DNA of 64,000 nt, from the NCBI RefSeq assembly GCF_007828045.1, contig NZ_VITN01000022.1, positions 1 to 64,000 of the forward strand. Direction: 5' to 3'. Source of the stretch: Nitrospirillum amazonense. GTDB lineage: Bacteria > Pseudomonadota > Alphaproteobacteria > Azospirillales > Azospirillaceae. Below the pieces are notes generated by a model. It was not told the DNA's origin. It saw only the letters and a list, made by a program, of their open reading frames with translations, and made no database searches. The position numbers and the translations under genes are program-made. The stretch's first letter is position 1, and each line of letters begins with the position of its first letter. Shown piece by piece: positions 28,797-38,509 of this stretch.

Positions 28797-28828
28797 CTGA
28801 CTTTAGTCAGGTAATATTCGACCGTCAA
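28797..28828 (-). promoter_or_regulatory. Promoter with overlapping palindrome before MarR-GNAT gene
   Basis: On the minus strand TTGACG (28828-28823) and TAAAGT (28805-28800) are 17 bp apart, close to the sigma-70 consensus. The palindrome CTGACTTTAGTCAG (28797-28810) covers the -10 box and reaches to 4 bp before the ATG. It is a plausible autoregulatory MarR operator. Confidence 0.6.
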
Positions 28829-28934
28829 TCATCCTTGCCGGATAACAAACGGCCCGGCAGGTTTCCCCACCGGGCCGGTGCCCCATGAAAGCGAAAGCCT
28901 GAGCCCCTTTTGCCAGGCGCAGGTTACGCATCCC

Positions 28935-29020
28935 CCGCCTTCGGCCGTCTTATTCACTCGCCGCCTTCGGCCACTTTATTCACTCGCCGCCTTCGGCCAC
29001 TTTATTCACTCGCCGCCTTC
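28935..29020. repeat. 26-bp tandem repeat across a gene end
   Basis: The 26-bp unit CGCCGCCTTCGGCCACTTTA plus TTCACT is present twice exactly (28959-28984, 28985-29010), once with two mismatches on the left (28935-28958, truncated) and as a partial copy on the right (from 29011). On the minus strand each copy encodes the last residues KAASE and the TAA stop of the adjacent gene. There are no spacers, so it is not CRISPR. Confidence 0.85.
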
Positions 29021-29430
29021 GGCGGCTGGGCAAACTGGATCAGGTAATTGGCGTAGTCGGCGACCTTCAGCTTGAAGTCCAGGCTTTCGTTACCGGCCAT
29101 GGCGCGGGCCACGATCAGGTGGTTGCCCACGGTGGTGGGCGTCAGCTTGTAGACGCCGGCCGCCCCCTTCAGGCGGGGGTAGTAGTTGGGGTCGACGGGC
29201 TTTTCCTTAGCGGACAGGCGTTCCAGCGCCTCTTCCTCCGTCCAATCGCCAACCTCGACCTTCTTCACGAGGGTCCAGTCCTTTTCCGCCGCCCAGCCGG
29301 CGGCCAGCGCCGCGGCCACGGCATCGGCGCCACCCTCGACCACGCCCACCTTGAAGATGTTCTTGGGCAGGCCGACATCGGACGCCCATTTCGACAGGTT
29401 GGCGCTGCGCGCGACGAACAGGGTGGCCAT
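29002..29430 (-). CDS. Hypothetical protein, 142 aa
   Basis: The product has 142 residues without a signal peptide or membrane segment. It begins MATLFVARSANLSKWASDVG and holds a central acidic region with VEVGDWTEEEALERLSAKEK and a C-terminal segment ANYLIQFAQPPKAASE. I do not recognise the family. Its stop codon lies within the 26-bp tandem repeat, so copies of its last six codons and stop follow downstream. It is divergent from the fimbrial operon, with a 271-bp shared upstream region. Confidence 0.6.
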   Translation of the reverse strand: MATLFVARSANLSKWASDVGLPKNIFKVGVVEGGADAVAAALAAGWAAEKDWTLVKKVEVGDWTEEEALERLSAKEKPVDPNYYPRLKGAAGVYKLTPTTVGNHLIVARAMAGNESLDFKLKVADYANYLIQFAQPPKAASE

Positions 29431-29701
29431 GATGGGAACCAGTCTGTTGTTGAAAGGCGATCCCCTGGTCTACCCCAGGGCGCCGGTGGAGACCAGATTT
29501 AGCCGCGCCCCCAATCGCGACACTTTCGGAATTCGCGCAAACGTGTCACGGAAGCGGATGCAACGCTGGCCGCATCTGGGTATGGTGAGGCCGCAAACGC
29601 CAGGGGGCGGCGTTCAAGTAGACCCGTACACCGTTATTTAACACCTGCGGCCGCATTCACACGCGCTGTACTAAAACGCTACAAGAGTCGGGCGATCATC
29701 C

Positions 29702-30469
29702 ATGTCGGCACTTCATCGGTTCCGTTTCTCCCGCTTCACGCGGATCCTGGCCACGACCTTGGCGGGCGCGTTGCTGCTGTCCACCGGCGCGCTGGCCTCG
29801 TTCCGCCTGATCCCCATAGAGATGGACATGGAGCCCAGCGGGCGCGGCGCCACCCAGATCTTCCGGGTGGAGAACGACGGCAAGGACCCCGTGGCCATCG
29901 ATGTCAAGGTCATGGCGCGCGGCATGGACCAGGACGGCCAGGATGTCCTGACCGACGCTGAAGACAGCTTCGCCATCGTGCCCGAGCAGATCATCCTGCA
30001 GCCCGGCGAGAACCAGTCCATCCGCGTGCAATGGTCGGGCGATCCCAAGCCGGCCAAGGAACTGCCCTTCCGCCTGGTGGCGGAACAGTTGCCCATCGAC
30101 CTGGGCGGCACGCCCGTGCAGGGCGGGCAGGTGAAGCTGCTGGTGAAGTACGTCGCCTCGCTCTACGTCGTGCCTGAGGGGGCCAAGCCCAAGCTGACCG
30201 TGGTGTCGGCCGGGCCCAGGCCCGCCACGGCACCGGCCACCGGCACCGTCATGGAAGTGGTGGTGCGCAACGACGGCACCTCGCGCCAGGTCATGCGCGA
30301 CCTGGAGGTGACCGCCCAAGTGAACGGCAAGACCGTCACCCTGCGCAAGGAGCAGCTGACGGGCATGGTCGGTGAAAACGTCCTTGCCGGGGTCACCCGC
30401 CATTTCCATATCCCCTGGCCGGCGGACCTGCCCCAGGGCCCCGCCACGGTGACCCTGTCGGTGCCCTGA
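29702..30469 (+). CDS. Csu-type fimbrial periplasmic chaperone
   Basis: The 255-residue protein has a signal peptide (ending ALA near residue 34) and the PapD-like immunoglobulin fold: FRLIPIEMDMEPSGRGATQIFRVEN, then ADSFAIVPEQIILQPGENQSIRVQW with the conserved G1-strand region. It belongs to the archaic CsuC-like chaperones and should bind pilin subunits by donor-strand complementation and hand them to the usher encoded 35 bp downstream. It is the first gene of the fimbrial operon. Confidence 0.9.
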   Translation: MSALHRFRFSRFTRILATTLAGALLLSTGALASFRLIPIEMDMEPSGRGATQIFRVENDGKDPVAIDVKVMARGMDQDGQDVLTDAEDSFAIVPEQIILQPGENQSIRVQWSGDPKPAKELPFRLVAEQLPIDLGGTPVQGGQVKLLVKYVASLYVVPEGAKPKLTVVSAGPRPATAPATGTVMEVVVRNDGTSRQVMRDLEVTAQVNGKTVTLRKEQLTGMVGENVLAGVTRHFHIPWPADLPQGPATVTLSVP

Positions 30470-30504
30470 CCTTTTCCCCCTAGTACCCTGAGACGAGGAC
30501 GGCG

Positions 30505-33219
30505 TTGCGCCTGTCGCGCCTGAATACCGGTAACCGCCTGTTCGGCGGCGCCTTTCCCTTTGACCGCCCCGGCCGTTTGCGCCGGGGCGCGCTTGTTTGC
30601 GCCCTGATGGCGGCCCTGCTGGTGTCGGGCGCGGCGCAGGCCCAGACGGCCCCGCCCGCCAACCAGAACACCGAGGCCTTGTTTGAGAAGACCTTCGGCA
30701 AGAAGAAGAAGGCGGAAAAGGCCACCACCCTGGACCTGCCGGTGAAGGTGGAGGGGCGCGAGGTCGGCCAGGTGCCGGCCAAGGTGGCGCCCGACCCCGC
30801 CGAAACCCAGGTGGACCTGAACCGCCTGGCCCTGCTGCTGCGCGACTTCGTCCAACCCAAGGCGCTCAGCGACCTGGTGGCCCAGGCCGGGCCCGACGGC
30901 TATGCCAAGCTGGGCGCGCTGAGCCTGGGCGGGCCCGCCGGCGGCCCCAGGAGCGGCCCGGGGGCCGCCGCCATTTCCATAACGGTGGACCCCAAGGAGC
31001 TGACCCTGTCGGTCAAGGTGCCGCCGCAGTTGCGGGCCGTGCGCAACCTGACGGTGGTGAACCGCGCCAACGCCGCCAGCGGCTACCAGGTGCTGGAGCC
31101 GGCGGACGCCGCCGCCTACATCAATCTGCGCACCGCCCAGGTCTTCCTGGCCCAACCCGCCACCGACAGCGGCAACTACCGCCAGCCCCTGAACGTCGGG
31201 CTGGATGGCGGCGGCAACATCGACGGCTGGTCCTTTGAATGGGAAGGACAGTACCAGGAACAGTACAGCCACCACTTCATGCGCGGCACCGCCCGGCTGA
31301 TCCGCGACTTTCCCGAAGACGCCGTGCGCCTGCAGGCCGGCGACCTGGACTATTCCATCACCGGCATCCAGACCAACCGGCCCCTGACCGGCCTGTCCAT
31401 CGCCCGCAACTACACCCTGCAGCCCTATCGCGCCATCCAACCCACGGGCAGCCGCGACTTCATCCTGGATTCGCCATCGACGGTGGAGGTGCTGGTGAAC
31501 GGCCGTCCCACCCGCGTCTTCCGTGAGGATGCCGGGCCCGTGAACCTGTCCGACTTTCCCGGCACGTCCGGCACCAACGACGTGCAGGTGCGCATCACCG
31601 ACGCCTATGGCCAGACGCGGATCATCGACTTCCCCTTCTTCTTCGATTCCGAGCTGCTGGCCGAGGGGGTGTCGGAGTTCAACTATACGGTGGGCATCCC
31701 CTACACCACCGGCACCGACCGCCTGATCTATGACCGCAGCCGCCCCACCTTTTCCGCCTATCATCGTCAGGGCATCACCGACGACCTGACCCTGGGCGCC
31801 AGCCTGCAGGCGGACAAAAGCCAGCAGGTCATCGGCACGGAGGTGCTGTTCGTCACCGGCCTGGGCACCATCGGCATCAACCCAGGGGCCAGCCTGGGCG
31901 CGTCGCGTGGGGCGTCCGTGGACCTGACCTACCGCGACTATACGAACGACGAGCAGTTCTACCAGCAGCGCACCCTGACGGCGCAGGGCAGCTGGCGGTC
32001 CGGCGGCTATGCCAGCCTGGGCACCCTGGACCCGCGCAACACCGTGTCCTACGACCTGTCCGCCCGCTACGGCCAGCCGTTGGACGAGGATCTGACCGCG
32101 ACGCTCAGCGGCCGCTATCAGCTGGTGCGCGACGATAGCCAGATCGACGGCTATTCGGTCGATCTGGGCTTCCGCCGCCGCTTCGGGCGCCACGCCACGC
32201 TGGAGTTGACCTTCAGCCGGGCGCGCAACACCGTCACGCGTGAGGCGGACAACAGCGCCTACCTCGCCTTCCGCTACACCTTCGGCGACGGCGTGCAGTC
32301 CGCCGGCTACACCATGGACACGCTGAGCCGCCAGCGTGAGCTGGACTGGCGCTACCAGGATCCGTGGCCCACCAATTCCTGGAACCTGTCGGTGGACGCC
32401 ACCAACACCACCGGCACCTACCAGGCCAGCGGCTCGGCCGGCTACACCATGGACCGGTTCGAGGCGTCCGTCCGCCATGACTACAGCCAGCGCCTGTCCA
32501 CTCTGGACGGGCCGCTGCAGAATGACGAGCGCACCACCCTGAACTTCGCCACCGGCCTGGTCTTCGCCGACGGCCATGTCGGCGTCACGCGGCCGGTGAC
32601 CAACAGCTTCGCCCTGGTGGTCCCCCACCCCCGCATCGCGGATGAGGAGATTGGCGTTGATCCCGTCACCGGCCACTACCTGTCGTCCAGCGACTGGCTG
32701 GGCCCGCCGGTGGTGCCCAACATCTCCGCCTACCTGGTGCGGCCGCTGTTGCTGGACGTGCCGGACGCGCCCATGGGCTATGACATCGGCAACGACCGTC
32801 CGGCCATCGTGCCGGGCAACCACACCGGCACCCTGGTGCCCATCGGTACCGACGCCACCGTGTCGCTGGACGGCGTGCTGCTGGATCCGGAGGGCAAGCC
32901 CGTGCCCCTGGCGGCCGGCGTCCTGCACCGCACAGACGGCAAGGGCGTGAAGGCCGCCAACGTCAAGGATCCCAAGACCGGGCAGGAGGTGCAGTTCTTC
33001 ACCAACCGCAAGGGCCGCTTCCGCGTGGAGGGCGTGCGCCCCGGCGAATGGCTGATGCAGTTGACGGGCGTGCCGCACAAGCCCATCCCCGTGACGGTGC
33101 CGCCCAAGGCCGAAGGCATGTTCCCGCTGGGCACGCTGAAGCTGGAGGCGTTGCCCGGCCAGACCATCAACCTGTCGCCCACCAGGCCGGCATCGACGAC
33201 GGGGGGCGGCCCCTCATGA
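30505..33219 (+). CDS. Csu-type outer-membrane usher
   Basis: The 904-residue product starts with TTG 30505 (GAGG 7 nt upstream), has a signal peptide ending AQAQ near residue 47, an N-terminal region with KKKKAEK, a long beta-barrel rich in alternating aromatic and charged residues (about 220-700), a plug-type domain (ITDAYGQTRIIDFPFFFDS), and C-terminal domains (YDIGNDRPAIVPG, GRFRVEGVRPGEWLMQL). Length and pattern fit the usher of archaic chaperone-usher pili, which secretes and assembles subunits at the outer membrane. Confidence 0.9.
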   Translation: MRLSRLNTGNRLFGGAFPFDRPGRLRRGALVCALMAALLVSGAAQAQTAPPANQNTEALFEKTFGKKKKAEKATTLDLPVKVEGREVGQVPAKVAPDPAETQVDLNRLALLLRDFVQPKALSDLVAQAGPDGYAKLGALSLGGPAGGPRSGPGAAAISITVDPKELTLSVKVPPQLRAVRNLTVVNRANAASGYQVLEPADAAAYINLRTAQVFLAQPATDSGNYRQPLNVGLDGGGNIDGWSFEWEGQYQEQYSHHFMRGTARLIRDFPEDAVRLQAGDLDYSITGIQTNRPLTGLSIARNYTLQPYRAIQPTGSRDFILDSPSTVEVLVNGRPTRVFREDAGPVNLSDFPGTSGTNDVQVRITDAYGQTRIIDFPFFFDSELLAEGVSEFNYTVGIPYTTGTDRLIYDRSRPTFSAYHRQGITDDLTLGASLQADKSQQVIGTEVLFVTGLGTIGINPGASLGASRGASVDLTYRDYTNDEQFYQQRTLTAQGSWRSGGYASLGTLDPRNTVSYDLSARYGQPLDEDLTATLSGRYQLVRDDSQIDGYSVDLGFRRRFGRHATLELTFSRARNTVTREADNSAYLAFRYTFGDGVQSAGYTMDTLSRQRELDWRYQDPWPTNSWNLSVDATNTTGTYQASGSAGYTMDRFEASVRHDYSQRLSTLDGPLQNDERTTLNFATGLVFADGHVGVTRPVTNSFALVVPHPRIADEEIGVDPVTGHYLSSSDWLGPPVVPNISAYLVRPLLLDVPDAPMGYDIGNDRPAIVPGNHTGTLVPIGTDATVSLDGVLLDPEGKPVPLAAGVLHRTDGKGVKAANVKDPKTGQEVQFFTNRKGRFRVEGVRPGEWLMQLTGVPHKPIPVTVPPKAEGMFPLGTLKLEALPGQTINLSPTRPASTTGGGPS

Positions 33220-33389
33220 GGAACCGGACCTTGAAGATCATGGGGATAGGGTCCGGGCCCTGGGACGCCCAAGGCGACCGGCCGGAACATTTCTTGCTTG
33301 ATGACGCGGCATCGCCCGACGGCCCCCGCCGCCGGGACCATCCCCTTGACCGGGTGCGCCCGGGCGGGGACGCCGCTATTTTGGATGCC

Positions 33390-34361
33390 ATGGACCAGCC
33401 GACCCGCCTTCGCCCGCCCTTTGCCGCCCGGTTCCGGGGCGTCCATCTCTGGGCCCTGCTGGCGCTGGCCGTGCTGATGGCCCTGCCGGCGACCACGGCC
33501 CGCGCGCTACAGAGCTGCTTCGCCCTGCTGAGCGGCCTGTCGCAGGTGACGCCCGTCACCAGCTACGACCCCTTCGCGGCCTTGCAGCCCCCGACCTACA
33601 ACACGGTGACGGTGCAGTACATCGCCGGCAGCAACTGCACCTTCGGCATCGGCATCGACAGCGGCCTGTGGGGCGGCACGCGGCGCATGCTGGGCCTCAG
33701 CGGCAACTGGCTGAGCTATGACCTGTACAAGGACGCGGCGCTGACCCAGCGGGTGGGCGACTCCGGCACCGGCAACGTCAGCAACCTGATCACCGGCTCG
33801 GTCAACAACGGCCGGGGCACCCAGACGGCCACCACCGGCTTCTACGCCTCCGTCCCCGCCGGCCAGCTGGTGGGGTCCAGCTACTACTTCGACCAGGTGA
33901 CGGTGACATTGTATCAGCTGAACAGCTCAGGCGGGGTCGTCGCCGTCATGGACAGCGCCATCGTCCAGGTGCGGGCGACCGTGCGCACCTCCGTCTCCGC
34001 CACCGTCAATGTCGGCGGCGTGCGCACCAACCTGGGCGCGTCGGCCGCCAACGTGGATTTCGGAGAGCTGACCACCGGCGCCAGCCGCAGCTTCGACCTG
34101 GAGGTGTCGGGCAACACCGGCTACAGCGTCTCCATCCAGTCGCAGAACGGCGGCAGGCTGGTGAACAACGGTGCCGGCACCTCGATTCCCTACAGCATGA
34201 CCGTGGATGGCCGGGGCGTGCCGTCCAGCGGCACCACCCTGACGTATTACAGCTATTCCAGCCTGGACCGGCACACCTTCATTGTCGTCATCGGCGACGT
34301 CACCAAGGTCATCGCCGGCACCTACACCGACTATCTGCTGATGACGGTGACGGCGAACTGA
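33390..34361 (+). CDS. Two-domain spore coat U protein, likely fimbrial tip subunit
   Basis: The 323-residue product has a signal peptide (HLWALLALAVLMALPATTARA) when read from ATG 33390. The N-terminal domain (about 40-180) has a conserved Cys pair with SNCTFGIGIDSG and the second (about 190-323) is a clear SCPU domain (VDFGELTTGASRSFDLEVSG, LLMTVTAN). CsuE-type tip adhesins have this two-domain design, and the gene is next to the usher. An upstream in-frame ATG at 33216 overlaps the usher stop (ATGA), but would put the signal peptide some 80 residues in, so I prefer the later start. Confidence 0.75.
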   Translation: MDQPTRLRPPFAARFRGVHLWALLALAVLMALPATTARALQSCFALLSGLSQVTPVTSYDPFAALQPPTYNTVTVQYIAGSNCTFGIGIDSGLWGGTRRMLGLSGNWLSYDLYKDAALTQRVGDSGTGNVSNLITGSVNNGRGTQTATTGFYASVPAGQLVGSSYYFDQVTVTLYQLNSSGGVVAVMDSAIVQVRATVRTSVSATVNVGGVRTNLGASAANVDFGELTTGASRSFDLEVSGNTGYSVSIQSQNGGRLVNNGAGTSIPYSMTVDGRGVPSSGTTLTYYSYSSLDRHTFIVVIGDVTKVIAGTYTDYLLMTVTAN

Positions 34362-34482
34362 CGTAAGCTCTGGATCAGCGTCCAGGATCACCCATTTGAT
34401 CCGACGCGGGGGGCCGCAGAAGGCGGTGACCCCACATGCACGACAGATGGCGCCGGCCCCGCCGGCGTCCTTGGAGACTAAA

Positions 34483-34983
34483 ATGTCCCAGCATCTGCCC
34501 GATACGCCCCATGCCCCCGCGCATGGTGTTTGTTTGGCCCTGACCGTCGCCGCCACCCTGGCCCTGGCCTCCGCCGCCTGGGCGGCCGGCACCAGCGGCA
34601 CCATCCATATCGGCGCAACCGTGCCCACCGTGTGCACCGTCGCGGTTACCGACAGCAACGCCACGCTGGATTTGGTCAACGGCCAGAACGCCGTGGCCGT
34701 CGGATCGGTGACGGAACAGTGCAACGCCGGCAGCGGCTATACCGTCTCGGTCGCGTCGGCCAACAGCGGCACGCTGAAAAGCAGCGCCACCGGATCCGGC
34801 GCCGTGGCCTACAACCTGACCTACGACAACACGGCGGTCGCCAAGAACGGGTCGCTGACCACGGACCGGTCCGGGTCCGGCCAGGCCCGCCAGGGCACGC
34901 TGGCCGTCAGCCTGCCGGGCAACAGCCAGGCCGTGGCCGGGCAGTACCAGGACACGGTCACCATCTCGATCGCCGCGAAATAA
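34483..34983 (+). CDS. Spore coat U-type major pilin
   Basis: The 166-residue product has a signal peptide cleaved after SAAWA, then one SCPU domain with [20 protein letters not shown] and a second Cys in [20 protein letters not shown]. It ends [11 protein letters not shown], the donor strand end typical of Csu pilins. ATG 34483 has GGAG 6 nt upstream. It is the last gene of the fimbrial operon after the tip protein, and being the simple one-domain subunit is likely the main shaft pilin. Confidence 0.85.
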   Translation: MSQHLPDTPHAPAHGVCLALTVAATLALASAAWAAGTSGTIHIGATVPTVCTVAVTDSNATLDLVNGQNAVAVGSVTEQCNAGSGYTVSVASANSGTLKSSATGSGAVAYNLTYDNTAVAKNGSLTTDRSGSGQARQGTLAVSLPGNSQAVAGQYQDTVTISIAAK

Positions 34984-35090
34984 CTCCTCAAATCACTTGC
35001 CCTTGGTCGGGCCCAGGACCGATCCTGCGGCCTGAAGGCGGCCCCCCTTTTCCGGGTGAGATGGCCGCCACGAGGAATGAAGGGGAAGCG

Positions 35091-36023
35091 ATGCGTCGTT
35101 CGATGGTAGCCGCCCGCCTGGCGGCAGCCCTGGTTTGCCTGTCCGCCACCGCCCATGCCGCCGAGGCCCCGAAGCCGGCAACGAAGGCCGGCCCCGTCGC
35201 GGCCGACGTGCTGGCCGCGTCCAGCCCCGCGGATTGGCGGTCCCCCGACCCGGAAAACCTGCTGTACATGGACCTGGCCCAGGGCCGGGTGATCATCGAG
35301 CTGGCGCCCGCCTTCGCCCCGGCGCATGTCGACAACATCCGCAAGCTGGTGCGCGAGGGCTGGTTTGACGGCCTGGCCGTGGACCGGGTGCAGGACAATT
35401 ACGTCACCCAGTGGGGCGACGCCGACAACACCCGCACGCCCAAGACGGCACAGACCAAGCTGGCGCCCGAATTCGTGGTGCGTGGCGCCGCCGTGGCCAA
35501 GCTGCCTTTCACCCCCCTGCCCGACCGCGACACCTACGCCCCCGAGGCGGGCTACAGCGACAGCTTCCCCACGGCGCGCGACGCCAAGGGCCAGCAGGCC
35601 TGGCTGATCCATTGCTACGGCATGGTGGGCGTGGGCCGCGACATGGCGCTGGACAGCGGCAGCGGGGCGGAACTGTATGCCGTCATCGGCCAGGCGCCGC
35701 GCCACCTGGACCGCAACATCACCGTCGTGGGCCGGGTCCTGCGCGGCATGGACATCCTGAGCAGCCTGCCACGCGGCACCGCCGCCCTGGGCTTTTACGA
35801 CAAGCCGGAACAGCGCGTTCCCATCGCCAAGGTGCGGTTGGCGGCCGACCTGCCGGCGGACCAGCGCGAGAAGCTGACGGTGCTGCGCACCGACACCCCC
35901 ACCTGGGCCGCCTATGTCGAGGCGCGGCGTAACCGGCGGGAGGATTTCTTCCCCGTGCCGGCGGGGCACGTGGACGTTTGTAATATCCCCCTACCCATCC
36001 GTATGGCGGATACGTCCAAATAA
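35091..36023 (+). CDS. Secreted cyclophilin-type peptidyl-prolyl isomerase
   Basis: The 310-residue protein, from ATG 35091 (AAGGGGAAG upstream), has a signal peptide (ending AHAAE) and a cyclophilin-like core: [25 protein letters not shown] and [29 protein letters not shown]. It lies 107 bp after the pilin gene on the same strand, so it may help fimbrial subunits fold in the periplasm, or simply be a neighbour. The C-terminal 60 residues extend beyond the isomerase domain. A weak hairpin follows at 36040-36059. Confidence 0.85.
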   Translation: MRRSMVAARLAAALVCLSATAHAAEAPKPATKAGPVAADVLAASSPADWRSPDPENLLYMDLAQGRVIIELAPAFAPAHVDNIRKLVREGWFDGLAVDRVQDNYVTQWGDADNTRTPKTAQTKLAPEFVVRGAAVAKLPFTPLPDRDTYAPEAGYSDSFPTARDAKGQQAWLIHCYGMVGVGRDMALDSGSGAELYAVIGQAPRHLDRNITVVGRVLRGMDILSSLPRGTAALGFYDKPEQRVPIAKVRLAADLPADQREKLTVLRTDTPTWAAYVEARRNRREDFFPVPAGHVDVCNIPLPIRMADTSK

Positions 36024-36218
36024 GGTCCATAGGGTAGAAGCGGGGGCAACCAACCCCGCCCGGCCCTAACCTAAAGAACACGTCGGCGCCGTTGCATCCT
36101 GCAAGGTCCAACGTTGACAGCGCTGGGCGATTGCTTGAGAAACTGCAAGCTGCAATGCCTGACGCATTTCCGATGAGGATAGGCGCTGGCTTCAAGTCTC
36201 GGTGAAAGCGTCCGCCCT

Positions 36219-37859
<1,641 letters not shown>

Positions 37860-37876
37860 AGTCCAAGGAAACGGTC

Positions 37877-38200
37877 ATGATCACGGAAATCCGGCATATC
37901 ATTTTTTCCAATGACGAGCTGAAGCTGGTCTTCCAGACGGTGCCGCTGGAGGGCTTCGACGCCAGCCGCCGCATCCTGAGCATCCAGGTGGTGGAGGGGC
38001 CGCCGCCCACGGTGAAGCTGTCCAGCGATCTGCCCACTGGCGGCGGGCGGGAGGAGATCCAGGTGGAGTCCTACCAGCTGGCCCGCCTGATCGTCGCCTA
38101 TTGCCGGGAAAAGCGCATCCCCCTGCCCAAGGACGCGCTGAAGACCCTGCACGCCCAGGGCGACCAGCTGTGCTTCAGCATCATGAGCTCGCTCAGCTAG
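37877..38200 (+). CDS. Small hypothetical protein after the sigma-54 activator
   Basis: The 107-residue protein starts MITEIRHIIFSNDELKLVFQ, without signal or membrane segment. It ends LCFSIMSSLS. The reading starts 17 bp after the activator stop with AAGG upstream, so both are likely co-transcribed. I do not recognise the family. The mixed alpha/beta profile with VSYQLARLIVAY-like helices suggests a small regulatory or binding protein, perhaps a partner of the activator. Confidence 0.6.
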   Translation: MITEIRHIIFSNDELKLVFQTVPLEGFDASRRILSIQVVEGPPPTVKLSSDLPTGGGREEIQVESYQLARLIVAYCREKRIPLPKDALKTLHAQGDQLCFSIMSSLS

Positions 38201-38311
38201 CCAAATCTTCATGGCGCGCGCCCGACTCTATGCCTTGAGCGGCCGGCCGATCGGCGCGATACTGCGAGCGATTGGCCTGCCCCCACGGGCGCGGCCGCCG
38301 GAGTAGTTGAG

Positions 38312-38503
38312 ATGCAGATCGATAGCCAGGCCGCCGCGGCCACCGCCGCCAACGTGCTGCAGGCCAGCCTGCAATTCCAGGTACAGGCCCTGAAGCAGAC
38401 CACGGACGCCCAGTCCGCCGTCGCCACCGAACTGCTGACGGGGCAGAGCGCCGGTCCCGCCCCCACCGACGGTCGCGGCCAGTTGGTCGATATCAGCGCC
38501 TGA
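38312..38503 (+). CDS. YjfB-like motility-associated small protein
   Basis: The 63-residue product begins MQIDSQAAAATAANVLQASL, continues ALKQTTDAQSAVATELLTG and ends QLVDISA. This matches the pattern of the YjfB putative motility protein family (a helix pair followed by a short ending with VD-x-A). ATG 38312 has GGAG near. It lies between the sigma-54 activator and the glycosylation genes and supports a motility context. The function of the family is unknown. Confidence 0.6.
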   Translation: MQIDSQAAAATAANVLQASLQFQVQALKQTTDAQSAVATELLTGQSAGPAPTDGRGQLVDISA

Positions 38504-38509
38504 TCCCCT

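Noticed and set aside
28935-29020. CRISPR-like array
   Set aside because: The 26-bp units are directly adjacent with no spacers, and no cas genes are present.
34530-36023. Single 497-residue protein
   Set aside because: The first part is a shifted-frame reading of the pilin gene; the real cyclophilin starts at 35091 with a ribosome site and signal peptide.
36114-36119. TTGACA promoter for the sigma-54 activator gene
   Set aside because: No acceptable -10 box at 16-18 bp; too weak to list.
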